A stretch of 64,000 nt of DNA from Mesorhizobium norvegicum (GTDB lineage: Bacteria > Pseudomonadota > Alphaproteobacteria > Rhizobiales > Rhizobiaceae). The DNA is taken from the NCBI RefSeq assembly GCF_004919685.1, contig NZ_SMYZ01000031.1:1-64000 (forward strand), written 5' to 3'. Positions 25,015 to 33,818 of the stretch are shown here, piece after piece; position 1 is the first letter of the stretch; each line of letters opens with the position of its first letter. Under the pieces are notes generated by a model. That model was not told the origin of the DNA. It worked only from the letters and a program-made list of their open reading frames with translations, and made no database searches. The position numbers were made by a program, and so were the translations under genes.

Positions 25015-25953
25015 ATGGCGATACGCGATGTTCTGATGCGCGGGGATCTCACGCTGACGCCGTCGGAGGAGAAGATCGTCCGGCTGCTGTTGACGGACTA
25101 TCCGACCTCCGGCCTTGGCACCGCTTCGTCGCTGGCGCGGCGCGCCGGCGTCAGCGATCCAACCGTGGTGCGGCTGGTGATGAAGCTCGGCTATGAAGGG
25201 TTTCCGGATTTCCAGGCAAAGCTTCTGGCCGAGGTCGAGGCAAGGCTGCATTCGCCGCTGCTGATGATGGAGGCCAAGCGGCAGATCGGCTCCAACGACA
25301 GCGCCGTGCTGGCCTATCTCGATAGCGTCACCACGGCCCTGCAGAAAGCCACCGCCGCGACACCCGTCCAGACATACGAGCGGGCGGCCCGTCTGCTGAT
25401 GGAGGCCAAGGGCGAGGTCGTGCTGGTTGGCGGCCGGTTCAGCCGCCACATCGCCGGCATGCTTGCCGGATATCTCGTGCAGTTTCGCCCCAAGGTTCGC
25501 GATCTCGGTGTGCTCTCGCCACAGATTTTCGACACACTGGCCGACCTCGACCGGCGCGACGTGCTCGTCGTCTTCGACTACCGCCGCTACCAGCTCGATG
25601 TGATGGCCTATGCAAGACAGGCGGCGGCGCTCGATGTGCGCATTGTCCTGTTCACCGACCAGTGGCTGTCGCCGATCGCCGATCTCGCCGAAGTCACGAT
25701 CGTCAGCCCGCTCGAAGTGGCCTCGCCCTACGATACGCTGGCGCCGGCGATCGCCCAGATGGAAGCCCTCACCGCTCATATTGTTTCGACGCTGGACGAC
25801 GACGCTCGTGCTCGCATCGAGCGGCTTGAGAAGGTGCGGCACGCCAATGCCGTAACGCTCGACAGCGACCCGCAAGAGAACGGCGCGGGCCATACACCCG
25901 GACCACGTAAGACGCCGGGACCCAAATCAGCAAAGCAGGACGACAAAGCATGA
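25015..25953 (+). CDS. RpiR-family transcriptional regulator (HTH + SIS)
   Basis: A 312-residue regulator with an N-terminal HTH_6 domain (residues 10-80; LTPSEEKIVRLLL, GVSDPTVVRLVMKLG) and a sugar-isomerase-like SIS domain (about 125-260). RpiR proteins usually sense phosphosugars, but a rhizobial subgroup lies beside amino-acid and amine catabolic genes. The tail after residue 280 is an unusual Pro/Gly/Lys-rich extension (TPGPRKTPGPKSAK). GGGGAGG precedes the ATG. Its own stop overlaps the next start (ATGA), so it is the first gene of a five-gene operon. Confidence 0.9.
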   Translation: MAIRDVLMRGDLTLTPSEEKIVRLLLTDYPTSGLGTASSLARRAGVSDPTVVRLVMKLGYEGFPDFQAKLLAEVEARLHSPLLMMEAKRQIGSNDSAVLAYLDSVTTALQKATAATPVQTYERAARLLMEAKGEVVLVGGRFSRHIAGMLAGYLVQFRPKVRDLGVLSPQIFDTLADLDRRDVLVVFDYRRYQLDVMAYARQAAALDVRIVLFTDQWLSPIADLAEVTIVSPLEVASPYDTLAPAIAQMEALTAHIVSTLDDDARARIERLEKVRHANAVTLDSDPQENGAGHTPGPRKTPGPKSAKQDDKA

Positions 25954-26597
25954 CCCAGGCCCTACCCAGACGAAATGAAGCCTTCCGTGCCGGCGAAACG
26001 GCGCTGCTGCTCGTCGACATGCAGCGCATCTGGCTGGAGCCGGGCGCCGATCCGTCGCATCCGGAGCGTGGCCCGGATCACTATTTCTACCGGCAGACAT
26101 CGTCGCAGACGATCCCCAACCAGGAGCGTCTGCTGGCCGCCGCCCGGGCCAACGGCGTCGAGGTTCTGCACACCATCATCCAGAGCCTGACCGAAGACGG
26201 CCGCGACCGCTCGCTCGACCACAAGCTGACACCGATCCATGTTGCGCCCAGCCTCGCCGAGGGTCTGCCGGTGGCGTCGCTGGCGCCGGTCGGCGACGAG
26301 ATCATGCTGCCGAAGACGTCGTCGGGCATCTTCAACTCGACCAATGTCGACTATCTCCTGAAGAACCTCGGCGTTCGCTATCTCGTCGTGGTCGGCGTGC
26401 TGACCGATCAATGCGTCGACATGACAGTGCGCGACGGGGCCGACCGCGGCTATCTCGTCACCTGCGTAGCGGATGCCTGCGCCACCATCACGCAGGAGCG
26501 CCACGACATCGCGCTCAAGGCCTTCGGCGGCTACTGCTGGGTCACCGACACCGACACGGTCGTCACCCGCTTCAACGCTTTGGGACAAACGGCATGA
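25950..26597 (+). CDS. Isochorismatase-fold cysteine amidohydrolase
   Basis: A 215-residue cysteine hydrolase with the catalytic triad visible: Asp23 (LLVDMQ), Lys122 (LPKTSSG) and Cys155 (TDQCVDMT). The TSSGIFNST stretch is the usual substrate-lid region. Family members hydrolyse amides such as nicotinamide, biuret, ureidoacrylate or N-carbamoylsarcosine. In this operon it may release ammonia or CO2 from an amide intermediate. It overlaps both neighbours by 4 bases. Confidence 0.87.
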   Translation: MTQALPRRNEAFRAGETALLLVDMQRIWLEPGADPSHPERGPDHYFYRQTSSQTIPNQERLLAAARANGVEVLHTIIQSLTEDGRDRSLDHKLTPIHVAPSLAEGLPVASLAPVGDEIMLPKTSSGIFNSTNVDYLLKNLGVRYLVVVGVLTDQCVDMTVRDGADRGYLVTCVADACATITQERHDIALKAFGGYCWVTDTDTVVTRFNALGQTA

Positions 26598-27916
26598 CAT
26601 CGACTGTCGAGCCTCTGGTTGCCGTCGTCACCACGGATCTCTCCGCCGTTACACGGGGCCGCTTCGTTGCCGAAAGCAAGTTGCAAAAGACCGCCACGAC
26701 CGGCGTCGGCTGGCTGCAAGCCAATCTGTCGCTGACGCCGTTCAATTCGATTGTCGATCCCAACCCCTGGGGCTCGTCGGGCGACCTGCGGCTGATCCCC
26801 GATCTCAAGGCGCGCTTTCGCACGACACGCACCGGATCGGCGACGCCGTTCGACATGGTCGCCGGCGACATCGTCGAGCTCGACGGCAGCCCGTGGCTCG
26901 GCTGCACCCGGACGATGCTCAAAGACGCGCTGGCCGAGCTGAAAGCCGCAACTGGCCTGTCGGTCATCGCCGCCTTCGAACATGAATTCCATGTCGCCGA
27001 CGGCGGCTTCGCGCCGGCGCATTCGATGTCTTTCGCCGCACTGCGCCGCGCCGACCCCTTCGCGCCCAACCTGATGGCGGCGCTGGAGGAAGCGGGCGTC
27101 GCGCCCGAAGTGGTCATCGCCGAATTCGGCGATGAGCAGTTCGAGGTGACGCATGAGCCGGCGGACGCGCTGACGGCAGCCGACCGCGCCGTCGCCATCC
27201 GCGAAATCACGCGCGAATTGGCGCGCAATGCCGGCTGGCGTGCGAGCTTCGCGCCCAAGACAGCGCCGAATGCCGTCGGCAACGGCGTCCACATCCATTT
27301 CAGCTTCGTCGACGAGGCCGGCAAGCCGGTGACTTACGATCCGGCGCAACCCGGCGGACTTTCCGCCAAAGCCGGCGCCTTCTGCGCCGGTGTGCTGCGT
27401 CATCTGCCTGGTATCATCGCCATGACGGCGTCAAGCGTGTCGTCCTACTACCGCCTGAAGCCGCACAGCTGGAGTTCGTCCTACACCTGGCTCGCCGACC
27501 GTGATCGCGAGGCATCCTTGCGCATCTGCCCGACGGTGACGATCGGCGGACGCGATCCGGCGCGGCAATACAACATCGAATACCGGGCCGCCGATGCCAC
27601 CGGCAATCCTTATCTGTCGCTGGCGGCGATCATCCGCGCCGGGCTGGAAGGGCTAAAGGCGGGCCTGCCCTCGCCGCCGCTGGTCACCGGCGACCCGACA
27701 CTGATGAGCGAGGCGGAGCGGGCAAAGCTTGGTCTCGTGCGCCTGCCCGAAACCCTGCCGGCGGCGCTGGACGCGCTTGTGGCCGACAGCACCGTGACGG
27801 GATGGTTCGCGCCTGTCTTCATCGAAACCTTCGTCGGCCTCAAGCAACACGAGGCAGAGCGCCTTGCCGGTCTCGATCCGGCTTCCATCTGCGATCTTTA
27901 CCGGACGCTCTATTGA
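26594..27916 (+). CDS. Glutamine-synthetase-like gamma-glutamylamide ligase
   Basis: A 440-residue protein of the glutamine synthetase superfamily, with the N-terminal beta-grasp part (NPWGSSGDLRLIPDL) and the catalytic barrel (EHEFHV near residue 125 for metal binding, GNGVHIHFSF near 228, RPxx-like IEYRAADATGNPY near 325). It is far from housekeeping GlnA and closer in layout to GlnA-III/PuuA-type enzymes that join glutamate to amines with ATP. Its neighbours, a DAO-type oxidase and hydrolases, fit a gamma-glutamylated-amine route. The start ATG at 26594 overlaps the previous stop. Confidence 0.82.
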   Translation: MTSTVEPLVAVVTTDLSAVTRGRFVAESKLQKTATTGVGWLQANLSLTPFNSIVDPNPWGSSGDLRLIPDLKARFRTTRTGSATPFDMVAGDIVELDGSPWLGCTRTMLKDALAELKAATGLSVIAAFEHEFHVADGGFAPAHSMSFAALRRADPFAPNLMAALEEAGVAPEVVIAEFGDEQFEVTHEPADALTAADRAVAIREITRELARNAGWRASFAPKTAPNAVGNGVHIHFSFVDEAGKPVTYDPAQPGGLSAKAGAFCAGVLRHLPGIIAMTASSVSSYYRLKPHSWSSSYTWLADRDREASLRICPTVTIGGRDPARQYNIEYRAADATGNPYLSLAAIIRAGLEGLKAGLPSPPLVTGDPTLMSEAERAKLGLVRLPETLPAALDALVADSTVTGWFAPVFIETFVGLKQHEAERLAGLDPASICDLYRTLY

Positions 27917-28701
27917 TGACTGCACAGACTGAAAAAGACTTGCTCCCTCGAAAAGATTGGCCCGAGGCCGTCGAGGTCCTCAACGAGAACGGCCATTCCG
28001 ATATCGTGCTGTTGTGCGAACATGCGTCCAACCACATGCCGGCCGAGTATCGGCAGCTCGGCCTTGATGCCAGCCATCTGCAGCGCCACATCGCCTGGGA
28101 TATCGGCGCCGCCGAGGTGACCCGCCTGCTGTCCGCGAAGCTCGACGCACCGGCCTTCCTCAGCGGCTATTCCCGGCTGCTGATCGACCTCAATCGGCCG
28201 CTTCAAACGCAAGGCAGCATTCCGGTGCTGTCGGAAGACACTGACATTCCCGGCAATGTCGGCATCGATGCGACGGAGCGAACCCGGCGTGCCGAGATCA
28301 TCTTTTCGCCGTTTCATGACCGGGTGGCCGCGTATCTCGACCGCCGGGCGCGAGCAGGCCGGCAGACGCGGATCGTGACGATCCATTCCTTCACGCCGGT
28401 CTTCCTCGGTGTCAGCAGGCCCTGGCATGCCGGCGTGCTGCATAGCCAAGCCAGCGATCTCGCCGAAGCGATCCTTTCGGGCCTGCGCGCCGACGCGGCG
28501 CTCAATGTCGCGGCCAACGTGCCCTATGTGATCAGCCGCGATGCCGACTACGCTGTGCCCATCCATGGCGACGATCGCGGTATCCCCGCCGTCCTCGTCG
28601 AGATCCGGCAGGATTTGTTGTCGACACGGTCCGGCATCGAGGAATGGGCGAACCGCCTGGCGGCGGCACTGCCGGCACTCAAGACGGAAACAGTGCCGTG
28701 A
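27916..28701 (+). CDS. N-formylglutamate amidohydrolase family protein
   Basis: A 261-residue zinc hydrolase of the N-formylglutamate amidohydrolase (HutG-type) family. Family marks: LLCEHASNHMPAEY near residue 32, SRLLIDLNRP near 93, and HSFTPVFLG near 155, which supply the metal and substrate ligands. Known members release formate from N-formylglutamate, but there are no histidine-degradation genes here, so it may act on a different N-acyl or gamma-glutamyl glutamate derivative. Start ATG at 27916 shares TGATG with the previous stop. Confidence 0.83.
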   Translation: MTAQTEKDLLPRKDWPEAVEVLNENGHSDIVLLCEHASNHMPAEYRQLGLDASHLQRHIAWDIGAAEVTRLLSAKLDAPAFLSGYSRLLIDLNRPLQTQGSIPVLSEDTDIPGNVGIDATERTRRAEIIFSPFHDRVAAYLDRRARAGRQTRIVTIHSFTPVFLGVSRPWHAGVLHSQASDLAEAILSGLRADAALNVAANVPYVISRDADYAVPIHGDDRGIPAVLVEIRQDLLSTRSGIEEWANRLAAALPALKTETVP

Positions 28702-30014
28702 GCAATCTCAGCCTGCGCGAACGCGACGCCGCGACCATCGCCCAGATCGGCAAGCTGCGTTTCTCGCCGCTCAGCGTCATCGGCGGCCGGGGCAACCGGC
28801 TGATCGAGGAAGGCGGCCGCTCCTTGCTCGACCTGTCGGGGTCGGCCGGTCCGGCGGTGCTCGGCTACGGCCATCCGGCTGTCGTCGAGGCGGTCGAGAT
28901 ATCGATCCGCAACATGGCTGGCGCCAGCCTGCTGCTCTACCCGAACGAGCCGGCTGTATCGCTGGCGGAGCGGCTGCTGGCAATCACGCCTGGAGAAGGC
29001 GAACGGCGCGTCTGGTTCGGCCATTCCGGGTCCGACGCCAATGACTGCGCGGTGCGCGTGCTGCAGGCGGCCACCGGCCGTTCGCGCTTCATCTCGTTCA
29101 TCGGTTCCTACCACGGCAACCTCTCGGGCTCGATGGGCATCAGCGGCCACACCGCCATGACCCACACACTGCCGCGGCCGGGTGTGCTTCTGCTGCCCTA
29201 CCCCGATCCGTACCGGCCGAACTTCAGCGCCGAGGATGTGCTGGCCCTGCTCGACTACCAGTTTGAGACCACCTGCCCGCCGCATCAGGTCGCGGCGGTG
29301 TTCATCGAACCGTTGATGTCTGACGGCGGACTGATCGTGCCGCCGCCGGGTTTCCTCAAGGCGCTGCAGGAGCGTTGCCGCAAGCACGGCATCAAGATTG
29401 TCGTCGACGAGGTCAAGGTCGGGCTCGCCCGCAGCGGCATGATGCACTGCTTCCAGCACGAAGGATTGACGCCTGACCTCGTTGTCTTCGGCAAAGGCAT
29501 CGGTGGCGGCCTGCCGCTGTCAGCCGTCATAGGCCCGAAGGAAATCATGGACCATGCGCCGGCCTTCGCGCTGCAGACGACCGCAGGCAATCCGGTGGCG
29601 ACATCGGCCGGCAACGCGGTGCTGAAGACGATCGAGACGGAAGGCCTGGTCGAGCGCTCGGCGCGGATCGGCACGCTGTTTTCCGATGCGCTGCGAGCCC
29701 TTGCCGTCAGGCATGAGATCATCGGTGACGTGCGCGGGCGCGGCCTTGCCATCGGCGTCGACCTGGTCAAGGATCGTGCGACACGTGAGCCCGTTGCGGC
29801 GACAACCACTGCCAAGATCATCTATCGCGGCTACGAACTGGGCGCGGCCTTCACCTATGTCGGGCTGAAAGCAAATGTGCTGGAGTTCATGCCGCCGCTA
29901 ACGCTGACGCAGGACGAGGTGACCGAGGGCGTGGCAATCGTCGACCAGGCGATCGCCGACGTGAATGCCGGCAAGGTCTCGGATGCGGACGTCGCCTCCT
30001 TCATGATGTGGTGA
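28698..30014 (+). CDS. Class III PLP aminotransferase
   Basis: A 438-residue aminotransferase of the class III (omega-amino acid, GABA-type) fold. Key regions: cofactor phosphate area GHSGSDAND (about 110), IVVDEVKVGLARSG with the PLP-contacting Asp (about 235), the PLP lysine in VFGKGIGGGLPLS (about 271) and GNPVATSAGNAV. It probably removes the terminal amino group from the product of the operon's hydrolases. The start is GTG at 28698 overlapping the previous stop (GTGA); the ATG at 28644 lies in the previous gene and gives a nonsensical N-terminus. Confidence 0.86.
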   Translation: MSNLSLRERDAATIAQIGKLRFSPLSVIGGRGNRLIEEGGRSLLDLSGSAGPAVLGYGHPAVVEAVEISIRNMAGASLLLYPNEPAVSLAERLLAITPGEGERRVWFGHSGSDANDCAVRVLQAATGRSRFISFIGSYHGNLSGSMGISGHTAMTHTLPRPGVLLLPYPDPYRPNFSAEDVLALLDYQFETTCPPHQVAAVFIEPLMSDGGLIVPPPGFLKALQERCRKHGIKIVVDEVKVGLARSGMMHCFQHEGLTPDLVVFGKGIGGGLPLSAVIGPKEIMDHAPAFALQTTAGNPVATSAGNAVLKTIETEGLVERSARIGTLFSDALRALAVRHEIIGDVRGRGLAIGVDLVKDRATREPVAATTTAKIIYRGYELGAAFTYVGLKANVLEFMPPLTLTQDEVTEGVAIVDQAIADVNAGKVSDADVASFMMW

Positions 30015-30016
30015 AC

Positions 30017-30040
30017 AAAAAGGCACGGCCACGGGCCGTG
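30017..30040 (-). terminator. Intrinsic terminator of the 30085-31104 gene
   Basis: Read on the minus strand, CACGGCC-CGT-GGCCGTG (30024-30040) forms a 7-bp GC-rich hairpin followed by CC and five T (30017-30021). It lies about 45 bases after the stop codon at 30085. On the plus strand there is no T-tract. Confidence 0.7.
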
Positions 30041-30084
30041 GCAGAAATTGTCTCGGCAGCCTCCGCCTCATCGTTGCGCGACAA

Positions 30085-31104
30085 CTATTCCGCGATACGC
30101 ACAATAAGCTTGCCGAAATTCTTGCCATCGAGAAGGCCAAGAAAGGCCTGTGGCGCATTCTCGATGCCATTCACGATATCTTCCCTGTAGCGGACGCGGC
30201 CGGACGCTATCCACTCGGCCATCTCACGATAGAAGGCCGGACGCTGGTCGACAAATTCACGCTGGATGAAACCCCTGATCGTCAAGCTGCGGTGCAGCAC
30301 TTGCTGCATCAATGTCGGTAGCCGGTCGATGCCGGCATCCGCGATGGCATTGTATTGCGCGATCAACCCGCAGACCGGCACACGCGCAAACTCGTTCAGC
30401 AGCGGAAACACCGCATCCCAGACATGACCGCCGACATTCTCGAAATAGATGTCGATGCCGTCAGGGCAGGCTGCCTTCAACTGCTCGGCAAAATCACCGG
30501 CACGGTGATCGACGACCGCGTCAAAGCCGAGTTCGTCTCGCACGAAAGCGCACTTTTCGGCGCCGCCGGCGATGCCGACGGCACGCGCCCCCTTGATGCG
30601 CGCGATCTGGCCAACGGCCGACCCGACCGCGCCGCTGGCCGCCGCCACGACGACGGTCTCGCCAAGCTTCGGCTGTCCGATGGTGAGCAAGCCGGCATAG
30701 GCTGTGAAGCCCGGCATGCCGAGCACGCCAAGCGCCGTCTCGACGGGTGCAGCCGCGGGATCGAGCTTGCGCAGCCCGACACCGTCGGACAGTGCAAAAC
30801 TCTGCCATCCCGAATGAGACAGGACGATGTCACCCTCGGCGAAGTCGGCGTGGCGGGACCTAACGACGCGCGCAACGGTACCGCCTTCCATCACGCCGTC
30901 GACATCGACCGGCTTGGCATAGGATTTCGTGGCGTTCATGCGCCCGCGCATATAGGGATCGAGCGAGAGATAAAGGATCTGCAGCAGCAGTTCACCCTCG
31001 CCAGGCTGGGCAATGTCGACCGTCTCGATGCGGAAATCGCTCAGCTTCGGCCGGCCTTGCGGTCGCGCCGCGAGCACGATGCGGGTGCTGGTCTGGATCG
31101 ACAT
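30085..31104 (-). CDS. NADP-dependent MDR oxidoreductase (CurA/prostaglandin-reductase-like)
   Basis: A 339-residue zinc-free medium-chain reductase. The start (RIVLAARPQGRPKLSDF) and the NADPH motif AASGAVGSAVGQIARIKGA near residue 155, followed by GGAEK, are typical of CurA and leukotriene-B4/prostaglandin reductase homologues, which reduce alpha,beta-unsaturated carbonyls. It lies 25 bases downstream of the FMN monooxygenase gene and is probably cotranscribed; it may detoxify an enal or enone made in the pathway. A terminator follows at 30017-30040. Confidence 0.88.
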   Translation of the reverse strand: MSIQTSTRIVLAARPQGRPKLSDFRIETVDIAQPGEGELLLQILYLSLDPYMRGRMNATKSYAKPVDVDGVMEGGTVARVVRSRHADFAEGDIVLSHSGWQSFALSDGVGLRKLDPAAAPVETALGVLGMPGFTAYAGLLTIGQPKLGETVVVAAASGAVGSAVGQIARIKGARAVGIAGGAEKCAFVRDELGFDAVVDHRAGDFAEQLKAACPDGIDIYFENVGGHVWDAVFPLLNEFARVPVCGLIAQYNAIADAGIDRLPTLMQQVLHRSLTIRGFIQREFVDQRPAFYREMAEWIASGRVRYREDIVNGIENAPQAFLGLLDGKNFGKLIVRIAE

Positions 31105-31129
31105 TGGAGACCTCTCTGCGCAGGATATT

Positions 31130-32452
31130 CTACTCGAAAAACCGGTTGGGTGGCCGCTTCAGGCCGAGATTCTCGCGCAGCGTCGATCCCTCATATTGCC
31201 GCCGGAAGATCCCTCGCCGCTGCAGTTCGGGCACGACCTTCTCGGCAAAATCATCGAGCCCGGCAGGCAGGTAGGGAAACATGATGTTGAATCCGTCGGA
31301 GCCCTCGGCGACGAGCCATTCCTCCATCTCGTCGGCGATTGTTTCAGGAGTGCCGACGAAAGCAAGGCCGGAATAACCGCCTAGCCTTTGCGCAAGCTGC
31401 CTGACGGTGAGGTTTTCCTGGCGCGCCAGTTCGATGACGCGCTCGCGGCTGCTCTTGCTCGCATTGGTCTCGGGGATTTCCGGCAAGGGCGCGTCGGGAT
31501 CAAAACCGGACGCATCATGTCCGATGGCGATCGACAGCGAGGCAATGCCGCTCTCGTAATAGACGAGGCTGTCGAGCTTCGCCCGCTTGGCCTGCGCGTC
31601 CTCGACGCTGTCACCGACCACGACAAAGGCACCCGGCAGGATCTTGATGTCGTCGCGCGACCGGCCGAGTTTCTCCGCACGGCTTTTGACGTCGGCAAAG
31701 AAACGCTGCCCCGAGGCGAGATCGGCATGGGCGGCGAAAATGACTTCCGCCGTCTCCGCTGCCAATTGCCGCCCTGCCTCCGACGCACCGGCCTGGACGA
31801 TGACCGGCCAGCCCTGCACCGGCCGCGCGATGTTGAGCGGACCGTGCACAGAGAGATGCTCGCCCTTGTGATCGAGCACATGCAGCCTGGCCGGGTCGAA
31901 ATAGAGCCCGCTTTCGGCGTCGCGGATGAAAGCATCGTCGGCAAAGCTGTCCCACAGGCCGGTGACGACATCGTAGAATTCCCGCGCCCGCCGGTAGCGC
32001 TCGTCATGCTCGACATGCTCGTCGAGGCCGAAGTTGAGCGCCGCATCCGGATTGGACGTGGTGACGATGTTCCAGCCGGCGCGCCCGCCGCTGATATGGT
32101 CGAGCGAGGCGAAGCGGCGGGCAATATGATAGGGCGCGTCGAACGTCGTCGATGCGGTGGCGACCAGACCGATGTGGTCGGTGACTGCGGCGAGCGCCGA
32201 CAACAGCGTGAACGGCTCGAACGAGGTGACCGTATGGCTGCGCCGCAGCGCCTCGATCGGCATGTTGAGAACGGCCAGGTGGTCGGCCATGAAGAAGGCG
32301 TCGAACTTCGCCGCCTCCAGGGTCTGGGCGAAGCGCTTCAGATGCGCGAAGTTGAAATTGGCGTCGGGATAGGCGCCCGGGTAGCGCCAGGCGCCGGTGT
32401 GCAGGCTGACAGGACGCATGAAGGCGCCAAGCCGCAATTGTTTCTGTGTCAT
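31130..32452 (-). CDS. NtaA/DmoA-type FMN-dependent monooxygenase (luciferase-like)
   Basis: A 440-residue bacterial-luciferase-fold monooxygenase of the NtaA/SnaA/DszA group. Marks: start LGAFMRP, AKFDAFFMADHLAV, RRFASLDHISGGRAGWNIVT and QAGASEAGRQLAAETAEV (FMN phosphate loop). These enzymes use reduced FMN from a partner reductase to cleave C-S, C-N or other bonds; none is encoded next to it. It is one of three such genes within 25 kb, but is not closely similar to the two at 52716 and 55384. Confidence 0.88.
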   Translation of the reverse strand: MTQKQLRLGAFMRPVSLHTGAWRYPGAYPDANFNFAHLKRFAQTLEAAKFDAFFMADHLAVLNMPIEALRRSHTVTSFEPFTLLSALAAVTDHIGLVATASTTFDAPYHIARRFASLDHISGGRAGWNIVTTSNPDAALNFGLDEHVEHDERYRRAREFYDVVTGLWDSFADDAFIRDAESGLYFDPARLHVLDHKGEHLSVHGPLNIARPVQGWPVIVQAGASEAGRQLAAETAEVIFAAHADLASGQRFFADVKSRAEKLGRSRDDIKILPGAFVVVGDSVEDAQAKRAKLDSLVYYESGIASLSIAIGHDASGFDPDAPLPEIPETNASKSSRERVIELARQENLTVRQLAQRLGGYSGLAFVGTPETIADEMEEWLVAEGSDGFNIMFPYLPAGLDDFAEKVVPELQRRGIFRRQYEGSTLRENLGLKRPPNRFFE

Positions 32453-32796
32453 GAAAGATGTTCCGACCGATCGATACGTCGAGCACCAGCGCTCGAATCC
32501 TTACCTCAGGATCGGACGGTCCGCCTAACTCGGGAAGGTATTCTGTTCCGCCACGCCAGGCTTTTACAGCATTTCAGTTTTGCGCCCGATACCCCGGGAC
32601 AAAAAATGGCCGGGCTCGAATGCGGCCCGGCCAAAAGAAGGTTAAAACCTTCAGAGGGGAACACCGTCCAGCGGAATGGGAGGAAACCGCCGAACGATTT
32701 TACCTGTTTGAGCTTATTTCCGGGCTTTGGCGACGAATGACGTTCCAAAGAACAGGCAAAATGGCAAAAATTCGTGCTCCATATCACCCAGAGGCT
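32453..32796. other. Intergenic stretch with terminator and promoter space
   Basis: About 340 bases with no gene I can support. It contains the leader of the monooxygenase gene (32453 onward), the strong terminator at 32601-32633, and a perfect palindromic hairpin GAAGGTT-AA-AACCTTC (32637-32652) directly beside it. Confidence 0.6.
32601..32633 (-). terminator. Intrinsic terminator of the oxygenase-TauABC-MetY operon
   Basis: On the minus strand a perfect 9-bp stem, TGGCCGGGC / GCCCGGCCA (32625-32633 and 32607-32615), with a 9-base loop, is followed directly by six T (32601-32606). It lies about 165 bases after the stop of the last operon gene at 32797 and separates that operon from the monooxygenase gene at 32452. 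Confidence 0.8.
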
Positions 32797-33816
32797 TTAC
32801 GAGCCCGCGGCTCCGGTCTCGAGAAGATCGGCATAGTGGCGGCGTGCCACGTCGGGATGGGAACGCAGCCGGCTTTTGAGCACATTGGTGCCGACATCGC
32901 GGAACAACGGGTTGTCGGGATCGCTTGCCGGTCCGCGTGCCTGCGTCGCAAGTTCCTCGGAAAGGCTGAGAAGCGGTATGGTGGCATCCAGCCGCGCGCT
33001 GAAGAAGAAGGGAACGGAAATCCGCTCGACTCCGGCAGGCGGCGTCACGACCCGGTGGACAGTCGCGCGCAGATAGCCATTCGATGCCAGTTCGAGCAAC
33101 TCACCGATGTTGACGACCAGCGTTCCAGGGAGCGGATCCACATTCACCCAGCTTCCGTCATATTCGACCTGCAGCCCCTTGTTGTCGTCCTGCAGCAGCA
33201 GGGTGAGGAAACCGCCATCCTTGTGCGCGCCGACGCCCTGGTCGCCTTCGGTGGCGTCACGGCCGGGATAGCGCACGATCTTCATGCGTTGGTTGGGCGA
33301 GTCCCGGTAGATCGCGTCGAAGGCGTCCTCGGGCTGATCGAGCGACAGCGCGAAGGCCTTCAGCAATCGGATCGCCACCGCTGTCGCCTTGGCCTGCCAT
33401 GCCAGCAGCGCCGGCTTGAGCTCAGGCAGTGCCGACGGCCACTGGTTCGGTCCTTGCAGCCGTGTCCACGGTGCAATTCCGGGCCCCTGGGCGATGGGCT
33501 GGCGCTCGACGCCGATGTCGAGTTGCTCACGCCAGTCGGCCGCGCCCTTGGTCAGTTCGCCGCCGGCGCGGGTGTAGCCGCGAAACTGCTGGGATTTGAC
33601 CATTTCGATCGCCAGCTTGTCGGCTTCCGGCAACGCGAAGAACCGGCGCGAGGCGTCGAGCACGTCGTCGATCTCCGAGGCGGAAATTCCGTGGCCGCTG
33701 AGGTAGAAGAAGCCGACGTCCCGGGCCGCCGTGCGCAGGTCCAGGAGAAAGGTACGATATTCCGACGCACCTTGTTCGAGACGGCTCAGATCAAGCACCG
33801 GCACAATTCTGGGCAT
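32797..33816 (-). CDS. Isopenicillin-N-synthase-like Fe(II)/2-oxoglutarate oxygenase
   Basis: A 339-residue double-stranded beta-helix oxygenase. An N-terminal DIOX_N-type domain (VGFFYLSGHGIS) precedes the catalytic core. The iron triad is His198, Asp200 (GAHKDGGFL) and His254 (ATVHRVV); the 2OG anchor is Arg265-x-Ser267 (RISVPF). It is a close paralogue of the oxygenase at 38401. Bacterial members are mostly uncharacterised. Its neighbours, a sulfonate-type transporter and MetY, suggest oxidation of a sulfur-containing substrate. The ATG at 33816 has AGGAA 8 bases upstream. Confidence 0.88.
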   Translation of the reverse strand: MPRIVPVLDLSRLEQGASEYRTFLLDLRTAARDVGFFYLSGHGISASEIDDVLDASRRFFALPEADKLAIEMVKSQQFRGYTRAGGELTKGAADWREQLDIGVERQPIAQGPGIAPWTRLQGPNQWPSALPELKPALLAWQAKATAVAIRLLKAFALSLDQPEDAFDAIYRDSPNQRMKIVRYPGRDATEGDQGVGAHKDGGFLTLLLQDDNKGLQVEYDGSWVNVDPLPGTLVVNIGELLELASNGYLRATVHRVVTPPAGVERISVPFFFSARLDATIPLLSLSEELATQARGPASDPDNPLFRDVGTNVLKSRLRSHPDVARRHYADLLETGAAGS

Positions 33817-33818
33817 GG

